Of a stretch of DNA of 6,390 bases, positions 5,301 to 6,390 are shown piece after piece (positions within the stretch are counted from its first letter, which is position 1; each line of letters starts with the position of its first letter). This DNA is from Deltaproteobacteria bacterium RBG_13_61_14 (GTDB lineage: Bacteria; RBG-13-61-14), in contig MGQK01000035.1 in NCBI GenBank assembly GCA_001797815.1, positions 44,935 to 51,324 on the forward strand, in the 5' to 3' direction. The notes beneath the pieces were generated by a model. That model made no database searches. It was given only the letters and a program-made list of their open reading frames with translations, and had not been told where the DNA came from. Position numbers and translations under genes: made by a program.

Positions 5301-5477
5301 AATTCCAAAATTGGTGCCCTAAACGAGTAGTTTTAGCCCTGGCGGAGAGTCGTTTCGCCGCATCAGATCGAGCTTTGCGCCCCCGGCCTGGTGCCTCGGT
5401 GTCGGACTCCCGACCCCGGAGCACCGGCCGCCCGCGCCCCCCATCCCTTGACCAGAAATTCCACCTGGTGCCCTAAA
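5301..5477 (+). repeat. Pair of direct repeats around a hairpin
   Basis: 5301-5323 and 5457-5477 share AATTCCA, then a short variable core, then TGGTGCCCTAAA. The cores differ by two bases of length, yet in both CCA and TGG stay as inverted halves (CCAAAATTGG and CCACCTGG). The word TGGTGCC also occurs midway, at 5389, so its three copies lie at 5312, 5389 and 5466, exactly 77 nt apart. These may be binding sites, ends of a small insert, or repeated RNA elements. Confidence 0.6.
5385..5429. ncRNA. 45-nt hairpin with 18 base pairs
   Basis: 5385-5388 pairs with 5426-5429 (GGCC/GGCC), 5390-5394 with 5421-5425 (GGTGC/GCACC), 5396-5399 with 5416-5419 (one G-U) and 5401-5405 with 5410-5414 (GTCGG/CCGAC), closed by the loop ACTC. 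Only one bulged T and two single mismatches interrupt it. There is no U-tract, so it is not an intrinsic terminator. It is typed here as a candidate structured RNA; a DNA-level role is equally possible. Confidence 0.4.
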
Positions 5478-5519
5478 TCTGCCTGGCTGGAATTGGACGA
5501 AGCCCTGCCGCTTAAGAAG

Positions 5520-5619
5520 GCGCGTGTCGCGCGGCCAAAGCAAGGCCCCCTGGGCGGCCAGGTGCGGGCCGGGGCGCGGGCCTCTGCGGCCTGTCCTCAA
5601 AGGGTTCGCGCCCCGGCCC
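5520..5619. ncRNA. Run of four hairpins ending in a 13-bp perfect GC stem
   Basis: Back to back are GCGCG-TGT-CGCGC (5520-5532), GGCC-seven bases-GGCC (5533-5547) and CCTGG-GCGG-CCAGG (5549-5562). They are followed by a long hairpin in which 5566-5578 (GGGCCGGGGCGCG) pairs perfectly with 5607-5619, and 5579-5583 extends it with two G-C and three G-U pairs. High GC content raises the background for short stems, but the 13-bp perfect stem is well above it. Confidence 0.4.
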
Positions 5620-5652
5620 TTAGAATATCAACATCCCCTCTCTGCGCGGAAC

Positions 5653-5835
5653 GCGGCCCGGCCTGCCTGCTTCGCGGCTAGCCCGCGCCTGGCTTCGCGC
5701 CCTTGTCCCCGCCGTGGTGCATCCGGCCTCTGCGCCGTCCCGCCTGGCTCCCTGCCCCCTAAGACCTGGACGAAGGCCAGGCTGGGTCGCTCCGCCGCGC
5801 CGGGCAATGCCGCTTCGCAGGCAGGCACGGGCCGC
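5653..5835. ncRNA. 183-nt nested stem structure
   Basis: The outer helix pairs 5653-5660 (GCGGCCCG) with 5828-5835 and 5661-5670 (GCCTGCCTGC) with 5817-5826, with one bulged A at 5827. After a symmetric TTC/TTC internal loop, 5674-5678 pairs with 5809-5813. Inside this, 5687-5697 (GCCTGGCTTCG) pairs with 5771-5782 with one bulged G, and 5724-5727 with 5734-5737. In total about 34 nested base pairs span 183 nt. This is consistent with a structured RNA domain or a large DNA cruciform. Function is unknown. Confidence 0.45.
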
Positions 5836-6038
5836 AAGAGAAGAAGAAGAAAGACCAGCCTCGTTGCTCCGTGGCTTAACGCGCGGCTTAAGAGTAACCC
5901 TACCAGCTCCGAAAGTTGCGCCGCCCGGCCTGCCCGGCCCCTGGAATCGCGCAGAGTGGAACCGCGTTCTGGTCGCCGAAGAAAAAAGGAGGGGATCGGC
6001 TTCGTGAGCCTGTCCTCTAGCTGCCACAGATTCAGGAA

Positions 6039-6264
6039 GGCCGTTCACGCTTGCATCGAGAGTTAACGGGGCCAATGAGCCAGGCTCAAAGGCCCTCCCG
6101 GATAAGAAATAATTATGTAAAGTAGAATTTGCAGAATCGGAAGCCTCTGCATAGGAAGCCTATTCAGTTCTGCAAATTCTACTGCGCCTCCAGGGCGTCT
6201 CTCCTTGCAGGAATGGATTACATAATTTTTCTTATCCGGCTAACTCTCGCAAGCGCACCCGGCC
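6039..6264. ncRNA. 226-nt branched structure with AT-rich arms
   Basis: The layers, from outside in, are as follows. 6039-6043/6260-6264 (5 bp). Closing stem 6048-6065/6241-6255: 15 bp with a CAT bulge at 6054-6056. A side hairpin 6068-6096: GGGCC/GGCCC, symmetric AA/AA loop, TGAGC/GCTCA, loop CAG. A long stem 6098-6120/6218-6239: 22 bp with one bulged T at 6110. An inner perfect 16-bp stem 6121-6136/6168-6183, with ATAGG-AAG-CCTAT near its tip. Two tiny hairpins (6184-6198, 6202-6212) lie in the 34-nt right-hand junction strand. The order closing stem, short hairpin, long stem, closing stem resembles retron msr-msd RNA, but no reverse transcriptase is visible in the window. A MITE-like or origin-type palindrome is the alternative. 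Confidence 0.5.
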
Positions 6265-6265
6265 A

Positions 6266-6390
6266 GAGTCCTCAGCCTTCGGCCTGATCGGGGCCTGCGG
6301 CTGCAAGATTCCGAGCCCGGCAAATATCACTGGGGAGCCGCGCGCCTCCCGCGCGAGCCTTGATCCAGGAGGGAGAGGAAAAGAGGACTC
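6266..6390. other. Further stems at the right edge
   Basis: GAGTCCTC (6266-6273) pairs perfectly with GAGGACTC (6383-6390) at the very edge, enclosing CAGCC/GGCTG with an inner GGCC/GGCC (6273-6303, sharing base 6273) and a CGCGCG-CCTCC-CGCGCG hairpin near 6340-6357. The helix at the edge may continue beyond the window. No gene is seen. Confidence 0.3.

Larger units (their letters stand above)
5245..6390. other. 1.1-kb region without credible genes, dense in long stems
   Basis: The open frames here on both strands encode low-complexity Arg/Pro/Ala/Ser-rich strings with no ribosome binding site, as expected of random GC-rich DNA. What the region does hold is a succession of unusually long and exact inverted repeats (listed separately), two related 21-23-nt direct repeats, and an AT-rich insert at 6098-6239. 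No tRNA, rRNA or protein-coding signal is recognised, and the right end of the element is not visible. Confidence 0.6.

Noticed and set aside
5282-6020. TGTCCTCTAG direct repeat at 5282 and 6011 as boundaries of an insertion
   Set aside because: A single 10-mer match over about a kilobase is expected by chance and no further identity extends from it.
5524-6066. 180-residue open frame on the + strand across the structured region
   Set aside because: The product is an Arg/Pro/Ser/Ala string with no domain or start signal, as GC-rich non-coding DNA gives; the precise stems better explain the sequence.
6004-6066. 20-residue frame from GTG with AGGAGG-like purines upstream
   Set aside because: The ribosome-binding-like run is attractive but the peptide is very short, unrecognised, and ends in the closing stem of the 6039-6264 structure; not enough to call a gene.
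5620-6075. 151-residue open frame on the - strand
   Set aside because: Low complexity, no ribosome binding site, and overlaps the stem arms; no recognisable motif.

Overview
The window is GC-rich bacterial DNA joining an ordinary chromosomal segment to a compact accessory element. The chromosomal part looks like a Gram-negative environmental bacterium. The style of the TilS protein and the GC content would fit Desulfobacterota or a relative, but this is a weak guess and nothing here fixes the taxon.

Left part (1-1930): the 3' end of a sugar-nucleotide epimerase gene (+) converges on a complete tilS gene (-), which encodes the tRNA-Ile lysidine synthetase. The upstream side of tilS carries a strong hairpin that covers its ribosome binding site, followed by a CGTCAAC heptamer array and a weak promoter candidate.

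Middle (about 1933-5244): an integrated element begins in what looks like the 3' terminus of a tRNA gene on the minus strand. That remnant is fused to a tyrosine recombinase gene whose ATG lies at the CCA end. Behind the recombinase lie nine very short genes, all on the + strand and packed with ATGA overlaps, nested starts or near-zero gaps. Most match no family I recognise. The exceptions are a CxxC/CxxC zinc-ribbon protein and a helix-turn-helix protein resembling the N-terminus of phage small terminase subunits. The layout suggests one polycistronic unit of a phage-like or satellite-like integrative element. Two coding sequences contain recent-looking internal duplications: four 27-nt units at the recombinase C-terminus, and a 126-nt-offset duplication in the 112-aa gene.

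Right part (5245-6390): about 1.1 kb with no credible gene but much long, precise base pairing. There is an 18-bp hairpin (5385-5429), a run of hairpins ending in a 13-bp perfect GC stem (5520-5619), a 183-nt nested structure (5653-5835), and a 226-nt multi-branched structure (6039-6264) whose AT-rich 22-bp and 16-bp arms stand out from the GC-rich surroundings. This is the most unusual part of the window. It could be one or more structured non-coding RNAs (the last has a retron-ncRNA-like layout, unproven), or DNA-level structures such as an origin or a MITE-like element. The right boundary of the element is not visible, and no second copy of the tRNA remnant was found in the window.
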